Counted from the stretch's first letter, positions 43,201-51,178 are shown. The stretch: 64,000 nt of DNA from DATARH01 sp035309005 (GCA_035309005.1 DATGFP010000156.1:1-64000); one strand, 5' to 3'. Program-made: numbers and translations. Notes: generated from the letters alone by a model not told the origin.

Positions 43201-43632
43201 ATGGCGGCGGCACGAACGGGCGGGTGCTTGTGTGGCGCGGTGCGTTACGAAGCGGCGGGCGGGCCATCGTTTTCGCTGCAATGCCATTGCCGCGACTGCC
43301 AGCGTTCGAGCGGCAGCGCCTTTGTCGCGGCGATGCGCGTGCCGGCCGCCGGCTTTCGCATCACCCAGGGCGCGCCGAAGCGCTACGTCAGCAATTCCGA
43401 CGCCGGCAACGCGGTGACGCGGGCGTTCTGCGGCGATTGCGGCTCGCCGCTCTACATCCAGGTGGCGAGCCGACCCGACATTGTCGGGCTGCGGGTCGGC
43501 ACGCTCGACGACCCGAGCGGCTTTCGCCCCGAGGCCAACATCTTCGTCCGCAGCGCGCAGCCCTGGGTGCACATGGACCCGGCGCTGCCGCAGCACGAAT
43601 CCTACCCGCCCGGGCGCTCCTATCAGCGGTAG
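43201..43632 (+). CDS. GFA (glutathione-dependent formaldehyde-activating) family protein
   Basis: A 143-residue zinc protein. The metal motifs are complete: GGCLCGAVRYEA, CHCRDCQRSSGSAF and TRAFCGDCGSPLYI. GFA-domain proteins bind zinc through Cys residues, and one member has been proposed to speed the reaction of formaldehyde with glutathione. Others have unknown roles. GGGAGAG precedes the ATG. It is divergent from the parA gene and overlaps the DUF6165 gene by ten bases at their convergent ends. Confidence 0.88.
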   Translation: MAAARTGGCLCGAVRYEAAGGPSFSLQCHCRDCQRSSGSAFVAAMRVPAAGFRITQGAPKRYVSNSDAGNAVTRAFCGDCGSPLYIQVASRPDIVGLRVGTLDDPSGFRPEANIFVRSAQPWVHMDPALPQHESYPPGRSYQR

Positions 43633-44003
43633 GATTTTTCCTCGACGATCTCCGAGCCGGTCAGCTCGTTGATCTGGCGCTTCAGCGCGGCGCGCCGGTC
43701 ATTCTCGCGGTAGACGCCGCGCGCCAATTCGATGAAGCGCGCGTCGAAGTTTCCCGCGCGCTCGTGGGCGCGCACCGCATCCTCGATATCCCACAGGCGC
43801 TGGTTGACTCCGCGGAGTTCGTCATAGAGCGTCGCCAGTTCCGCCGAGGGCGCGACCTCGCCCAGGCGCACCGCGTCGAGCGCCGCCAATTCGCGCCGCA
43901 CGTTGGCGCGCTTGTCGGGGTCGGCAATTGCGGCTTCCTTCAATTCGAGGATGCTGATCTTGTCGAAGAGCTCACCGACCGAGACCGGCACCAAGATCGG
44001 CAT
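43623..44003 (-). CDS. DUF6165 family protein
   Basis: A 126-residue, mostly helical, charged protein beginning MPILVPVSVGELFDKISILELKEAAI and containing ELAALDAVRLGEVAPSAELATLYDELRGVNQRLWDIEDAVR. This matches DUF6165, a family with no known function. Its start lies 32 bases inside the end of the GT9 gene in another frame, so the two are tightly linked. That suggests a role with the glycosyltransferase in making a surface polysaccharide. Confidence 0.75.
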   Translation of the reverse strand: MPILVPVSVGELFDKISILELKEAAIADPDKRANVRRELAALDAVRLGEVAPSAELATLYDELRGVNQRLWDIEDAVRAHERAGNFDARFIELARGVYRENDRRAALKRQINELTGSEIVEEKSYR

Positions 44004-45042
44004 AGCTCTGGCCTTTTGCTGAAGAGGGGGCCGCGCGGGTCGCCGGGCCGATCGCCAGCTGGCGCTCGACCGCTGCCGCGACCGCGTCGAAGGGAATCGC
44101 CTCGATCCGCTCGGAACCGTAATCCTGCGCCTTCAGGCAGATCAACGCCCGCGCGAAGGGCGCGTATTTTTCCGGCCGGGTCGGACCGAACAGCGAGACC
44201 ATCGGCGCGCCGCCGGCGGCCAGCAGATGCCCCGGACCGGAGCAGTTCGCCACCGCCGCCGCGAGCCGCTCGCCGAGCGCCGCCGCGAGGCAGGGGCCAC
44301 CAATCCCGCCCTCCTGCTGCTCGGGAAAGAGCGCCTGCGGCACCGCGTCGCGCAGTGCCGCGACCCAGTCGCGCTCCTCGGGACCAATCAGGAACACCGG
44401 CACGCGACCGTGCTCGACCTGCCGCCGGGCCAGCGCAAGGAAGCCCTCGACCGGCCAGCACTTGCCCTTGTCCTTGTTGCCAGCGCCCGGCGCCAAGCCG
44501 ACATAGTCGGGGCCGGCGGGCAACAATTGGGCGGCGCGCGCGCGCCACGCCGGCGGCAGCGGGATCGGGTTGGCGACCGCGACCGGGCGCCCGGCCGCCG
44601 CCGCCGCGAGGCCCAAGAGCTTGTCGACGAGGCGCGGCGGGCGGCGCGACAAGGGCCGCGGCGGCGCGGCGTTCGACCAAAGATAGCGCCAGGTGCCGCT
44701 GATGAAGCGGCGGTGCGGGATGCGGCGCAGGAAGAGGGTGCGGCCGAGATAGCGCTGGGTATCGACGATCAGGTCGAACTGGCGCGCCAGGATCGGGTGG
44801 CGATAGCGCCGCGCTTCGCGCGGGTCGGCCGGGATCGCGAGATCGCCGATGAACTCGGCGATTCGCCCATCGACCAGCGGCGCCAGCTGCCGCTCCAGGT
44901 AAAAGGCGCCGCCGGTTCCGGGGACCCAGGCGATGCGCGCACCGGGAAAGGCCGCGTCGAGCGCCAAGAGAAGGGGCAGCTTCAAGACGTTCTCGCCGAG
45001 CGCGTTGTCGGCGTCGCTGGTCACGTAGACGAGGATCTCCAC
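43972..45042 (-). CDS. Glycosyltransferase family 9 (heptosyltransferase-like)
   Basis: About 356 residues with the GT9 fold: an N-terminal ADNALGENVLKLPLLLALDAAFPGARIAWVPG, a middle FDLIVDTQRYLGRTLFLRRI, and a C-terminal GLAPGAGNKDKGKCWPVEGF, VFLIGPEERD, NCSGPGHLLAAGGAPMVSLFGPTRPEKYAPF. This group adds heptose or other sugars to lipopolysaccharide core or related glycans. Two GTG starts occur in a direct repeat of GTGGAGATCC. The second, at 45042, has GGAG five bases upstream, so it is chosen; the first, at 45054, would add four residues. The usual D-H-E style donor motif is partly altered, which is common in GT9 subgroups. Confidence 0.85.
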   Translation of the reverse strand: MEILVYVTSDADNALGENVLKLPLLLALDAAFPGARIAWVPGTGGAFYLERQLAPLVDGRIAEFIGDLAIPADPREARRYRHPILARQFDLIVDTQRYLGRTLFLRRIPHRRFISGTWRYLWSNAAPPRPLSRRPPRLVDKLLGLAAAAAGRPVAVANPIPLPPAWRARAAQLLPAGPDYVGLAPGAGNKDKGKCWPVEGFLALARRQVEHGRVPVFLIGPEERDWVAALRDAVPQALFPEQQEGGIGGPCLAAALGERLAAAVANCSGPGHLLAAGGAPMVSLFGPTRPEKYAPFARALICLKAQDYGSERIEAIPFDAVAAAVERQLAIGPATRAAPSSAKGQSYADLGAGLGR

Positions 45043-45149
45043 AGGGATCTCCACGGGGCGCCGTCCGGGCTCGGCGGTGGCGCATTATCGCGCGATGGCG
45101 GCCCGGCGGTCATCCGCTCTCTGTCGCCGGTGTCCGGGGCGCGCGGTTT

Positions 45150-45161
45150 TGTGCTAGCACA
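45150..45161. promoter_or_regulatory. Perfect 12-base palindrome between divergent genes
   Basis: TGTGCTAGCACA (45150-45161) is a perfect inverted repeat in the 184-base gap between the GT9 gene and the hypothetical membrane protein gene. It could be an operator for either. Its TGCTAG part also resembles an extended -10 element, so a promoter role is possible. I see no clear -35. Confidence 0.4.
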
Positions 45162-45226
45162 TAAGCGCCTCGCCGGCTGGTGCGAGGCGGGGTTGGGGGT
45201 GCGGTTCGGCAGGTGTGGATAGTCAG

Positions 45227-46033
45227 ATGGCACAGTTCCTGATCGCCGCCTTGGGGGCGGTCGCGATCTTGCTCGCGCTTATTCTCGCGGCGCAATTCGG
45301 CGGCCCGCCGGTCCTCGATGGAAAGCGGCCGCGTCGAGTGGCGTCCGCGGTGGCCGGGGTGGCGCTGGTCGCGGCGGTCGCGATTGCCGCCTATGCCGGC
45401 TTCGCGACCGTCAAATGGCAGCAGGCGGAGGCGCAGCGGCGCAGCCTCGATGCGCATAACCGCAGCCTCGCCGCCCAGTTCAAGACCCAGGCGGCGCAGC
45501 AGCATCGCGCCTGGGTCTACGCGACGCCGGCGCTCGACGGGCCGATGATCATCAAGGACCGCGCGATCAGTTTGATGGCGCGCTACCGGGCGGAAAACAA
45601 GGGCGACGCGCCGGCCGCGGACATCGCGATCGCCTCGGTGGTGATCCCGCGCGTCGATGTCGATATCCGGGCCGTGCAGAAATCGCTGTGCGACGGGTTG
45701 CGCGTCGGCGACAACGTCACCGCGTCAATCCGGGACAGCCTCTTTCCGAGCGAGAAGGCCGAAATCAGCCGCGTCGAGGGGGTCAGCCCCGATCTGGTCG
45801 ACGGGCAGGTGACGCAACAGGGCGCCACGCGCCTCGAATTCTGGTGGGTCGGCTGCGTCGGCTACCACAGCGTCGGCGATAAGGCCCGCCATCGCAGCGG
45901 CTTCATCTATCAGATCGCCGAGAGTGGCGCCGGACCCCGCGGCATCGTGCCGATCAGCCTGGCGGACCAGATCATCCCGAAGGCCCGCCTGGTGGTGCTG
46001 CCCTACGCCGGCGGCGGCGTCGCCGCCGACTGA
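45227..46033 (+). CDS. Hypothetical membrane protein
   Basis: A 268-residue protein with two transmembrane helices (about residues 3-23 and 38-60: FLIAALGAVAILLALILAAQF and VASAVAGVALVAAVAIAAYAGF). A coiled-coil stretch KWQQAEAQRRSLDAHNRSLAAQFKTQAAQQHRAWVYATP follows, then a soluble domain of about 180 residues with many beta strands (MIIKDRAISLMARYRAENKGDAPAADIAIASVVIPRVDV). The topology suggests the soluble domain is on one side of the membrane. No family is recognised. The ATG at 45227 is preferred over GTG at 45215, though neither has a strong ribosome-binding site. Confidence 0.65.
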   Translation: MAQFLIAALGAVAILLALILAAQFGGPPVLDGKRPRRVASAVAGVALVAAVAIAAYAGFATVKWQQAEAQRRSLDAHNRSLAAQFKTQAAQQHRAWVYATPALDGPMIIKDRAISLMARYRAENKGDAPAADIAIASVVIPRVDVDIRAVQKSLCDGLRVGDNVTASIRDSLFPSEKAEISRVEGVSPDLVDGQVTQQGATRLEFWWVGCVGYHSVGDKARHRSGFIYQIAESGAGPRGIVPISLADQIIPKARLVVLPYAGGGVAAD

Positions 46034-46088
46034 CCGCCCGGCCTGCGCTTCGCGTTAGGCCTCAAAGCGTTACCGGGCCATATTCAAT

Positions 46089-46167
46089 CGTCATTCCCGC
46101 GAACGCGGGAATCCAGGAGCAACCGACCGTCGCTTGCTCTGGACCCCCGCTTGCGCGGGGGTGACGG
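46089..46167. repeat. Dispersed palindromic repeat, type A, copy 3
   Basis: The two hairpins TTCCCGCGAACGCGGGAA and CCCCCGCTTGCGCGGGGG sit between the convergent ends of the hypothetical membrane protein gene and ilvE. The copy is close to that at 36818-36900. Confidence 0.85.
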
Positions 46168-46197
46168 GGATGGGGTTCGATCCCATTGGATCATGCG

Positions 46198-47109
46198 TTA
46201 GGCCGCCGCGCTCGCGGCCTGTTTGCCGACCAGGCGGTCGAAATCTTCCCACATCAGGCGGCAGAGGGTGCCGGGGGTGAAGCGGTAGTGGCCGACCGGG
46301 CCGACGATCTCGCCGACCGGGGTTACTTCGGCCGCCGAGCCCGTCAGGAACATCTCGTCGGCTGTCGCCAGTTCCTCGGGCCGGATGGCGCGCTCAACGA
46401 CCTTGATGCCGCGCGCCCTGGCGAGGCCCATCACGGTCTGCCGGGTGATGCCGTTGAGGAAGCAATCCGGCGTTGGGGTGTGCAATTCGCCGTTGATCGC
46501 GAGGAAGAGGTTGGCGCCGGTGCCCTCGGCGAGGTTGCCGCGCCAGTCGAGCATAAGCGCATCGTCGCAGCCCTCGGCCTCGGCTTCGTGCTTCGCCATC
46601 GTGCAGATCATGTAGAGGCCCGAGGCCTTGGCGTGCACCGGCGCGGTGTTGGGCGCGGGCCTTGCCCAGCGCGACCACAGCATCTTGATCCCCTTGGCGC
46701 GCGCCTCGGGCGAGAAATAGGCCGGCCAGTCCCAGCAGGCGAGCGCCAGGTGGATTTTGCTCTGCTGCGCCGAAACGCCCATCATTTCCGCGCCGCGCCA
46801 CGCGACCGGCCGCACATAGCCGTCGACGATCTTGTTGCTGGTGACGACCTCGTGCGTCGCCCGTGCCAGTTCGTCCATGCTGGCCGGGATCTCGAAGCCG
46901 AGGATCTTGGCCGAATTGATCAGCCGCGCGTTGTGATCCTCCAGCCGGAAGACCTTGCCGTTGTAGACCCGCTCGCCTTCGAAGACGCAACTCGCATAAT
47001 GCAGCCCGTGGGTCAGCACGTGCAGCTTGGCATCGCGCCACGGGACGAGCCGGCCGTCATACCAGATGAAGCCGTCACGATCGTCGAACGGGAGCCCGGA
47101 TACCGACAT
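46198..47109 (-). CDS. ilvE: Branched-chain amino acid aminotransferase
   Basis: A 303-residue class IV PLP-dependent aminotransferase that interconverts leucine, isoleucine and valine with their 2-oxo acids. The PLP Lys161 is in NTAPVHAKASGLY, and other IlvE motifs are FIWYDGRLVPWRDAKLHVLTHGLHYASCVFEGERVYNGK, DDALMLDWRGNLAEGTGANLFLAINGELHTPTPDCFLNGITRQTVMGLA and ADEMFLTGSAAEVTPVGEIVGP. AGGAAAGG precedes the ATG at 47109. It is divergent from the MarR gene. Confidence 0.95.
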   Translation of the reverse strand: MSVSGLPFDDRDGFIWYDGRLVPWRDAKLHVLTHGLHYASCVFEGERVYNGKVFRLEDHNARLINSAKILGFEIPASMDELARATHEVVTSNKIVDGYVRPVAWRGAEMMGVSAQQSKIHLALACWDWPAYFSPEARAKGIKMLWSRWARPAPNTAPVHAKASGLYMICTMAKHEAEAEGCDDALMLDWRGNLAEGTGANLFLAINGELHTPTPDCFLNGITRQTVMGLARARGIKVVERAIRPEELATADEMFLTGSAAEVTPVGEIVGPVGHYRFTPGTLCRLMWEDFDRLVGKQAASAAA

Positions 47110-47223
47110 GGCCTTTCCTCGCCGAAAATGTGTTTCACTGATCCCCTGCGCCGGTCGGGGACCGAGTTGCACCGGGGAACTTTATATCGCAGAAGACGCC
47201 CGGTTGTACCAAAGGTTGCCAGA

Positions 47224-47244
47224 TATGTCAACATGGCTGACATA
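47224..47244. promoter_or_regulatory. Palindromic operator over the MarR gene start
   Basis: TATGTCA (47224-47230) and TGACATA (47238-47244) are perfect inverted repeats separated by seven bases, and the MarR gene's ATG (47233) lies in the spacer. A repressor bound here would block both initiation and translation start, and would be close to the ilvE promoter. It is most simply an autoregulatory MarR site. Confidence 0.6.
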
Positions 47245-47748
47245 AACGAACGAACCCACGAGGAGGCCGCCGATCCGCGCGCGCCGCCCGAGGAGGCGGT
47301 GCGGCAGGCGATCGAGCTGTTGTTTTTCGCCTATCGCGACTTCACCGCCGAGCCCGACGCGATCCTCGAGCGCTATGGCTTCGGGCGGGCGCATCACCGG
47401 GTCGTGCATTTCGTCGGGCGGCATCCGCAGATGACGGTCGGCGAGCTGTTGGACATACTGCGCATCACCAAGCAGAGCCTCAACCGGGTGCTGGGGCAAC
47501 TGGTGCGGCGCGGCTTCATCATCCAGCACCGCGGCGCCCAGGACCGCCGCCAGCGGCTCCTCGAACTGACCGCCAGCGGCCGCGAACTGGAGCAATTGCT
47601 GTCGGCGCCGCAGCGCGCCCGGGTCGGCGCCGCCTACGGCAAGGCGGGCGCCCCGGCGGTCGAGGGCTTCCGCAAGGTGCTGCTCGGCATCATCGCCGAC
47701 GCGGAAGACCGCCGGCGCTTCGAGCCGGCGCGGCCGCGCCGGCGCTAA
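47233..47748 (+). CDS. MarR family transcriptional regulator
   Basis: A 171-residue winged-helix regulator. The dimer and DNA-binding region is AIELLFFAYRDFTAEPDAILERYGFGRAHHRVVHFVGRHPQMTVGELLDILRITKQSLNRVLGQLVRRGFIIQHRGAQDRRQRLLELTASGRELEQLL, with the recognition helix in ITKQSLNRVLGQL and the wing DRRQRLLEL. A 30-residue charged N-terminus and a basic C-terminal tail flank it. It is divergent from ilvE, with the palindrome described separately over its start. Possible roles are control of itself and of ilvE. Confidence 0.9.
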   Translation: MADINERTHEEAADPRAPPEEAVRQAIELLFFAYRDFTAEPDAILERYGFGRAHHRVVHFVGRHPQMTVGELLDILRITKQSLNRVLGQLVRRGFIIQHRGAQDRRQRLLELTASGRELEQLLSAPQRARVGAAYGKAGAPAVEGFRKVLLGIIADAEDRRRFEPARPRRR

Positions 47749-47773
47749 GGCGGCGCCGCGGCGCCGCTTGGCG

Positions 47774-47779
47774 TATAAT
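47774..47779 (+). promoter_or_regulatory. Perfect -10 element TATAAT just ahead of the response regulator start
   Basis: TATAAT lies 8 bases before the ATG at 47788. There is no clear -35 and no ribosome-binding site between; the gap is an alternating GC run. Transcription from this element would start within about two bases of the ATG, so the mRNA could be leaderless. Confidence 0.4.
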
Positions 47780-47787
47780 CGCGCGCG

Positions 47788-48477
47788 ATGAGCGAGGATG
47801 AGCATCACCTGCTGGTGGTCGACGACGATGCGCGGCTGCGCGAGTTGTTGCGCCGCTATCTGTTCGAGAACGGCTTTCGCGTGACGGTCGCCGCCGATTC
47901 CGAAGAGGCGCGCGCCAACCTGGCGAGCTTTGCCTTCGACCTGATCGTGCTCGACGTGATGATGCCCGGCGAAAGCGGCCTCGACCTGACGCGGGCCTTG
48001 CGGCGCGATGGCGCGAAGCGCGTGCCGATCCTGCTATTGACCGCGATGGCCGAACCCGGGGACCGCATCAAGGGGCTCGAGCAGGGCGCCGACGACTATC
48101 TCGCGAAACCCTTCGAGCCGCGCGAATTGGTGCTGCGGATCCGCAATATCCTCGATCGCCGCGGCCTCGCGGACGACCCGGCGCGCGATATCCGCTTCGG
48201 CGCCTTGCGCTTCGATCCGGCGCGCGGCGAACTTTTTCGCGGCGCCGAACTGGTGCGGCTGACCGCGGCCGAGGCCGGGCTCCTCTCCTGCCTCGCCGGG
48301 CGCGCCCCTGAGGCGGTGTCGCGCGAAGAATTATCGCAAGCGACCCAGCTCGGCGGCAATCTGCGCAACGTCGATGTCCAGATGACCCGGCTGCGCCGCA
48401 AGCTCGAACCCGACCCGCGCTTTCCGCGCTACCTGCAAACCGTGCGCGGCACCGGCTATGCGCTCAAGCCCGATTGA
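47788..48477 (+). CDS. OmpR-family response regulator
   Basis: A 229-residue two-component regulator. The receiver domain has the acid pocket DDD (12-14), phospho-acceptor Asp56 in DLIVLDVMMPGESG, and the switch Lys in DDYLAKPFEPREL. The C-terminal winged-helix domain is DIRFGALRFDPARGELFRGAELVRLTAAEAGLLSCLAGR and LGGNLRNVDVQMTRLRRKLEPDPRFPRYLQTVRGTGYALKPD. Sequence and the partner kinase place it with OmpR-like regulators. The histidine kinase gene starts 20 bases before its stop in another frame. Confidence 0.95.
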   Translation: MSEDEHHLLVVDDDARLRELLRRYLFENGFRVTVAADSEEARANLASFAFDLIVLDVMMPGESGLDLTRALRRDGAKRVPILLLTAMAEPGDRIKGLEQGADDYLAKPFEPRELVLRIRNILDRRGLADDPARDIRFGALRFDPARGELFRGAELVRLTAAEAGLLSCLAGRAPEAVSREELSQATQLGGNLRNVDVQMTRLRRKLEPDPRFPRYLQTVRGTGYALKPD

Positions 48478-49882
48478 GGCCGGCGTGGCCGAGGCGGCGC
48501 TGAGCCCGGCTACCGCGGAGCCGACCGGGGAGGCGCCCGGGGAGGCGCCCGAGGCGCTCGACATCCGCCAGCGCGGCGCCGTCAAACGCCTGCTGCCGCA
48601 GTCGATGTTCGGCCGCTCGCTATTGTTGATCGTGATGCCGCTGGTGCTGCTCCAGCTGATCGCGACCTGGATCTTTTACGACCGGCATTGGGAGGCCGTG
48701 TCGTACCGCTTTTCCTCCGACGTCGCCGGCGATGTCGCGATGGTGATCGATGCGATGGAGCTGACCGGGTCGGCGGCCGCGCGCGAGCAATTGTTCGACC
48801 GCGTGATGAATTTGAGCGAGCTGAGCTTCGCGCTGCGCCGCGACGCGCGGCTGCCGGCGAGCGAACCTGGCGACGGCGGCACGCTCGAAACGCAGCTGCG
48901 CCGCGCCCTGCTGAAGCGGGTCGACCGGCCCTTTACGATCGATGCCGGCGGCGGTTCGCAAAACGTGGTGATCGATATTCAGCTTGGGCGCGACCTCATC
49001 GTCGTCAACGTGCCGCTCAGCCGGCTTTACACCCCGACCACCTACATCTTCATCCTGTGGATGATCGGGTCGTCGCTGGTCCTGATCGGCGTCGCGACGA
49101 TGTTTTTGCGCAACCAGGTCCGCTCGCTGCGGCGTCTCGCTGCGGCGGCGGAAAGCTTCGGCAAGGGCAGGCCCGTCGCCTTCAGCAAGGTCGAGGGCGC
49201 GCTCGAGGTGCGCCAGGCCGGGGCGGCCTTCATCCGCATGCGCGACCGCATCCAGCGCCAGATCCGCCAGCGCACCGACATGCTGGCCGGCGTGTCGCAC
49301 GATCTGCGCACGCCGCTGACGCGGATGAAGCTGGCGCTCGCGCTGATGGCCGGCGACGGGGCGGTCGCCGAACTGAAATCCGATGTCGACGACATGGAGC
49401 GGCTGGTCAATCTCTATCTCGATTTCGCGCGCGGCGAGGGCACCGAGCGGCCGGTCGAGACCGACATCGTGCCGCTGATCGACGATCTGGCGGCGGCGGC
49501 GCGGCGCGAGGGCACCGCGCTGGCGCTCGACCAGCCGGGCGAACTGGTGCTGCCGGTGCGGCCCGACGCGCTGCGCCGCTGCCTCGCTAATCTGCTCGCC
49601 AATGCGCGGCGTTACGGCGGGCATGTCTGGGTGGCGAGCCTCGCGGTCGCCGACGGCGTCGAAATCGTGATCGACGACGATGGGCCGGGCATCCCCCCGG
49701 CCGAGCGCGACCGGGTGTTCCAGCCGTTCATCCGGCTCGACGCATCGCGCAACCCGTCGACTGGCGGGGTCGGCCTCGGCCTGACGATCGCGCGCGACGT
49801 CGCCCGCAGCCACGGCGGCGACGTGCGGCTCGAGACGTCGCCCTATGGCGGCCTGCGCGCCCGGGTTCACCTGCCGCGCTGA
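48458..49882 (+). CDS. Sensor histidine kinase, EnvZ-like
   Basis: A 474-residue membrane kinase. Segments: an N-terminal cytoplasmic part rich in Ala, Pro and Glu (1-45), TM1 (about 50-70), a periplasmic sensor of about 115 residues, TM2 (about 190-212, YIFILWMIGSSLVLIGVATMFL), HAMP, the H-box MLAGVSHDLRTPLTRMK with phosphorylated His281, then the ATPase domain with N-box NLLANARRYGG, G1 IVIDDDGPGIPP and G2 GGVGLGLTIARDV. The start at 48458 overlaps the regulator gene; a GTG at 48485 is an alternative. The signal sensed is unknown. Confidence 0.94.
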   Translation: MRSSPIEAGVAEAALSPATAEPTGEAPGEAPEALDIRQRGAVKRLLPQSMFGRSLLLIVMPLVLLQLIATWIFYDRHWEAVSYRFSSDVAGDVAMVIDAMELTGSAAAREQLFDRVMNLSELSFALRRDARLPASEPGDGGTLETQLRRALLKRVDRPFTIDAGGGSQNVVIDIQLGRDLIVVNVPLSRLYTPTTYIFILWMIGSSLVLIGVATMFLRNQVRSLRRLAAAAESFGKGRPVAFSKVEGALEVRQAGAAFIRMRDRIQRQIRQRTDMLAGVSHDLRTPLTRMKLALALMAGDGAVAELKSDVDDMERLVNLYLDFARGEGTERPVETDIVPLIDDLAAAARREGTALALDQPGELVLPVRPDALRRCLANLLANARRYGGHVWVASLAVADGVEIVIDDDGPGIPPAERDRVFQPFIRLDASRNPSTGGVGLGLTIARDVARSHGGDVRLETSPYGGLRARVHLPR

Positions 49883-49894
49883 GGCAAAACGCCA

Positions 49895-49921
49895 AAGGCC
49901 GCCCCGGAGTGGGGCGGCCTT
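49895..49921. terminator. Intrinsic terminator between kinase and phasin genes
   Basis: AAGGCCGCCCC (49895-49905) pairs perfectly with GGGGCGGCCTT (49911-49921) across the loop GGAGT, giving an 11-base-pair stem. The symmetrical ends (AA and TT) make it suitable for both strands, ending the kinase mRNA and the convergent phasin mRNA. The following T-run is only two bases, so it may be weak. Confidence 0.75.
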
Positions 49922-49976
49922 GATTGCTTAATCCGGCTGGATTGTGTTCGGTTTCGCTATCGGATCAATGATCCGA

Positions 49977-50435
49977 TCAGGCTTTCGCACCGCCGCGCGG
50001 CGCGGGCCCGGTCTGGTGGACCGCGAAGGCGCGCATCTCGTCGAGACCGTCGGTGGCGCGCTTGTGCAGGATCTCGGCCGCCTCGCTGCCGGCCTTGGTG
50101 GCGATCGTCGCGATCTCGCGGCCGCGCGTGACGCCCTTCTCGATCATCTTCTTCATGTATTCGGTGTTCTTGGCGACCCGGTCCTCGGTCGAGGACGGCT
50201 GCGCCATGTCGCGCCACATGGCCGAAAAACTCTCGAAGGTTTCGCGCGTCGCCTCGATCTGGCAGCGCGCCAGCGCCTGCACCCCGTCGACGGCGGCCTG
50301 GTTGGCCTGGCTCAACGCCTCGATGTTGCGGCGCTGCGCCGCCCATACCGCCTCGACGTCGAACGGTCGGAAGCGGAAGTCGGTGAACATCTTGGTGACG
50401 TCGAAATCGAACGGGTTGGGGCGAGCATCAGACAT
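49977..50435 (-). CDS. phaP: Phasin (polyhydroxyalkanoate granule-associated protein)
   Basis: A 152-residue helical protein with the phasin family signature NIEALSQANQAAVDGVQALARCQIEATRETFESFSAMWRDMAQPSSTEDRVAKNTEYMKKMIEKGVTRGREIATIATKAGSEAAEILHKRATDGLDEMRAF. It coats PHA granules and controls their size. The start at 50435 (MSDARPNPFDFDVTKMFTDFRF) is typical for alphaproteobacterial PhaP. A perfect palindrome lies just upstream at 50463-50477. No phaC or phaR gene is in the window. Confidence 0.9.
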   Translation of the reverse strand: MSDARPNPFDFDVTKMFTDFRFRPFDVEAVWAAQRRNIEALSQANQAAVDGVQALARCQIEATRETFESFSAMWRDMAQPSSTEDRVAKNTEYMKKMIEKGVTRGREIATIATKAGSEAAEILHKRATDGLDEMRAFAVHQTGPAPRGGAKA

Positions 50436-50462
50436 GGCATGTTTCCGAATTGGGGAGGCCGA

Positions 50463-50477
50463 TTGTGCAGTGCACAA
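50463..50477. promoter_or_regulatory. Palindromic operator TTGTGCA-N-TGCACAA upstream of phasin
   Basis: TTGTGCA (50463-50469), one base, then TGCACAA (50471-50477) is a perfect inverted repeat 27 bases ahead of the phasin ATG. Its position and TGCA-rich core fit the binding sites of PhaR, the repressor that binds phasin promoters and PHA in alphaproteobacteria. The exact consensus is recalled rather than checked. Confidence 0.6.
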
Positions 50478-50539
50478 CGCCTATATCGGAGGCATTAGCT
50501 TCGGGGTCAAGACAATTTTTGCAGCGCAGCAAAAACCGT

Positions 50540-51178
50540 CTAGGCGCCCTCGACCGCATCGCCGCCGCGCCGCCGGCGACCCGACCCATACCAGCGCTCG
50601 ATGCCGCGCAGCCGCCGGTCGAGCGCCGCCATGGTCGGCCCCAGATCCGGCGTCTCGTCGCGCAGCCAGCCGCGCAGCGTCATGGCGTAAACGCCGGCGG
50701 TCAGCTTTGTCGCCACGATGCCGGCGATGCCCTGCGTCGAAATCCCGGCGGCTTCCAGCGTCCAGGCGATCGAGCGCAGGAGGGCGGCGGCGGCGGCGAG
50801 GGCGGCGGCCGGGTCGCTCGGCAACTCGCGGCCGAGCACCTCGAGCGCGGCGCGATAGGGCTGCAGCGCGTCGAATCGTCGCATCAAAAGATCGAACACA
50901 ATCTCGCGCGGCCGCTCGCCGGCCTCGGCTTCGAGCGGCGGCGCCAGCACCAATTCGTCCATCCGCCGCGCGAAGGCGCAGAGGATCGCCGGTTTCGCGG
51001 GGAGCTGGCGGTAGAGCTGCAGGATCGGCAGGCCCGCCTCGGCCGCGATCGCCGCCATCGACAGGCGCTGCCAGCCCTCTTGCGCGATCAGCCGCAGCGC
51101 CGCGTCGACCAGGCGGTCGCGCTCGCTCCCCGCCGCCGCGCGACCACCCGAGCCTCGCGCCGCCCGGCTCTTTGCCAC
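50540..51178 (-). CDS. TetR family transcriptional regulator
   Basis: A 212-residue regulator. The N-terminal helix-turn-helix is DRLVDAALRLIAQEGWQRLSMAAIAAEAGLPILQLYRQLPAKPAILCAFARRMDELVL. The C-terminal ligand-binding half includes FDLLMRRFDALQPYRAALEVLGRELPSDPAAALAAAAALLRSIAWTLEAAGIS. The start is GTG at 51178. It lies downstream of proC by 13 bases in the same direction, probably in one operon. Targets are unknown. It is one gene away from phaP, which might link it to storage metabolism, but that is a guess. Confidence 0.88.
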   Translation of the reverse strand: MAKSRAARGSGGRAAAGSERDRLVDAALRLIAQEGWQRLSMAAIAAEAGLPILQLYRQLPAKPAILCAFARRMDELVLAPPLEAEAGERPREIVFDLLMRRFDALQPYRAALEVLGRELPSDPAAALAAAAALLRSIAWTLEAAGISTQGIAGIVATKLTAGVYAMTLRGWLRDETPDLGPTMAALDRRLRGIERWYGSGRRRRGGDAVEGA

